From the NCBI GenBank assembly GCA_937897215.1, contig CALCBQ010000039.1, positions 1 to 5,289 on the forward strand: a DNA stretch of 5,289 nt, written 5' to 3'. The notes below the pieces were generated by a model. That model was not told where the DNA came from, ran no database searches, and saw only the letters and a list, made by a program, of their open reading frames with translations. Positions 4,782 to 5,289 of the stretch are shown piece after piece; position 1 is the first letter of the stretch; every line of letters begins with the position of its first letter. The position numbers and the translations under genes were made by a program. This DNA is from an uncultured Clostridia bacterium (GTDB taxonomy: Bacteria > Bacillota > Clostridia > Oscillospirales > Acutalibacteraceae).

Positions 4782-5289
4782 ATGGCAGATACAAGATTTG
4801 CAATCGCACATTATCATGATGCTGCTCAGATTAACAGACAGCTTGACGAGCTTATTGAAAAACCAATTTACTCAATCAAGCCAGATGTACTTAAAAAGTA
4901 CGAAGAAGAGTATTATGACAAGAAATGTGCAAAATCAAAGGAAATGATTGCTGAAGCAAAAACAATTATTCCTGGTGGTGTTCAACACAACCTCGCATTC
5001 AACTATCCATTCCCACTTGTTTTCACAAAGGCAGAAGGTGCTTACCTTTATGACGTTGACGGAAACAAATATTTCGACTTCCTTCAGGCTGGTGGCCCTA
5101 CAGTTCTTGGCTCAAACCCTAAGGTAGTTCGTGACCAGGTTATCGACCTTCTTAACACATGTGGTCCTTCAACAGGTCTTTTCCACGAGTTCGAATACAA
5201 ACTTGCAAAGAAAATCTCTGACTCAGTTGAATCAGTTGATATGTTCCGTATGCAGGGTTCAGGTACTGAAGCTTGTATGACAGCAGTTC
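4782..5289 (+). CDS. Class-III PLP aminotransferase, glutamate-1-semialdehyde aminomutase-like, first 169 residues
   Basis: This is a fold-type I, PLP-dependent enzyme of the class-III aminotransferase family, with the glutamate-1-semialdehyde 2,1-aminomutase (HemL) layout. IPGGV is at residues 63-67, EGAYLYDVDGNKYFDFL at 85-101, LGSNPKVV at 109-116 and the PLP-phosphate-binding GSGTEA at 159-164. The frame runs off the window, so the catalytic Lys is not visible. True HemL normally reads IPGGVNSPVRAF, whereas here it is IPGGVQHNLAF followed by NYPFPL. The protein also has about 45-50 extra residues before the IPGGV block, rich in charged residues and Tyr. It is therefore probably a HemL-like aminotransferase with another amino-acid or keto substrate rather than the heme enzyme. 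It has its own strong promoter. The alcohol dehydrogenase upstream is a separate transcription unit, though both could serve one aldehyde or amine pathway. The family is secure; the reaction is unknown. Confidence 0.9.
   Translation, partial: MADTRFAIAHYHDAAQINRQLDELIEKPIYSIKPDVLKKYEEEYYDKKCAKSKEMIAEAKTIIPGGVQHNLAFNYPFPLVFTKAEGAYLYDVDGNKYFDFLQAGGPTVLGSNPKVVRDQVIDLLNTCGPSTGLFHEFEYKLAKKISDSVESVDMFRMQGSGTEACMTAV

Overview
The window looks like a piece of a low-GC Firmicute (Clostridia-type) chromosome. The reasons are the AT-rich intergenic DNA, consensus SigA-type promoters (TTGACA/TATAAT), strong AGGAGG-like ribosome sites, and a T-box leader in front of a tRNA-synthetase gene. I cannot name the genus. 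No phage or plasmid genes, CRISPR array, tRNA or rRNA are visible.

Left part, minus strand (1-2633): reading in the direction of transcription, a promoter at 2605-2633 drives a YhcH/YjgK/YiaL-family gene (2588-2142) and, 2 nt later, an asparaginase-family gene (2139-1069). Immediately after comes a second, near-consensus promoter (1006-1033), a compact T-box riboswitch (about 999-782) and the start of aspS (751 to the window edge), which encodes aspartyl-tRNA synthetase. The T-box lacks an obvious stem II. Its predicted specifier loop contains AAC (Asn) and no GAC (Asp). The AspRS has His31, which is typical of non-discriminating enzymes. Together with the neighbouring asparaginase gene, this suggests the region handles asparagine and aspartate supply for translation, possibly with Asp-tRNA(Asn) as an intermediate.

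Middle part, plus strand (about 2634-3344): about 700 bp has no large gene but is not empty. A good promoter (2866-2894), a strong ribosome site and a 36-codon ORF (2929-3039) form a complete small gene. It is followed by a 9-bp hairpin, a 101-bp unit bounded by 19-bp inverted repeats (MITE-like, or a long-loop terminator), an 8-bp palindrome, and a perfect 13-bp intrinsic terminator (3231-3268).

Right part, plus strand (3295-5289): an iron-dependent (group III) alcohol dehydrogenase gene (3345-4466) has its own promoter and terminator. Next is a roughly 315-bp gap with three copies of an 18-bp direct repeat. A second strong promoter then drives a class-III PLP enzyme of the glutamate-1-semialdehyde aminotransferase type (4782 to the window edge, truncated).
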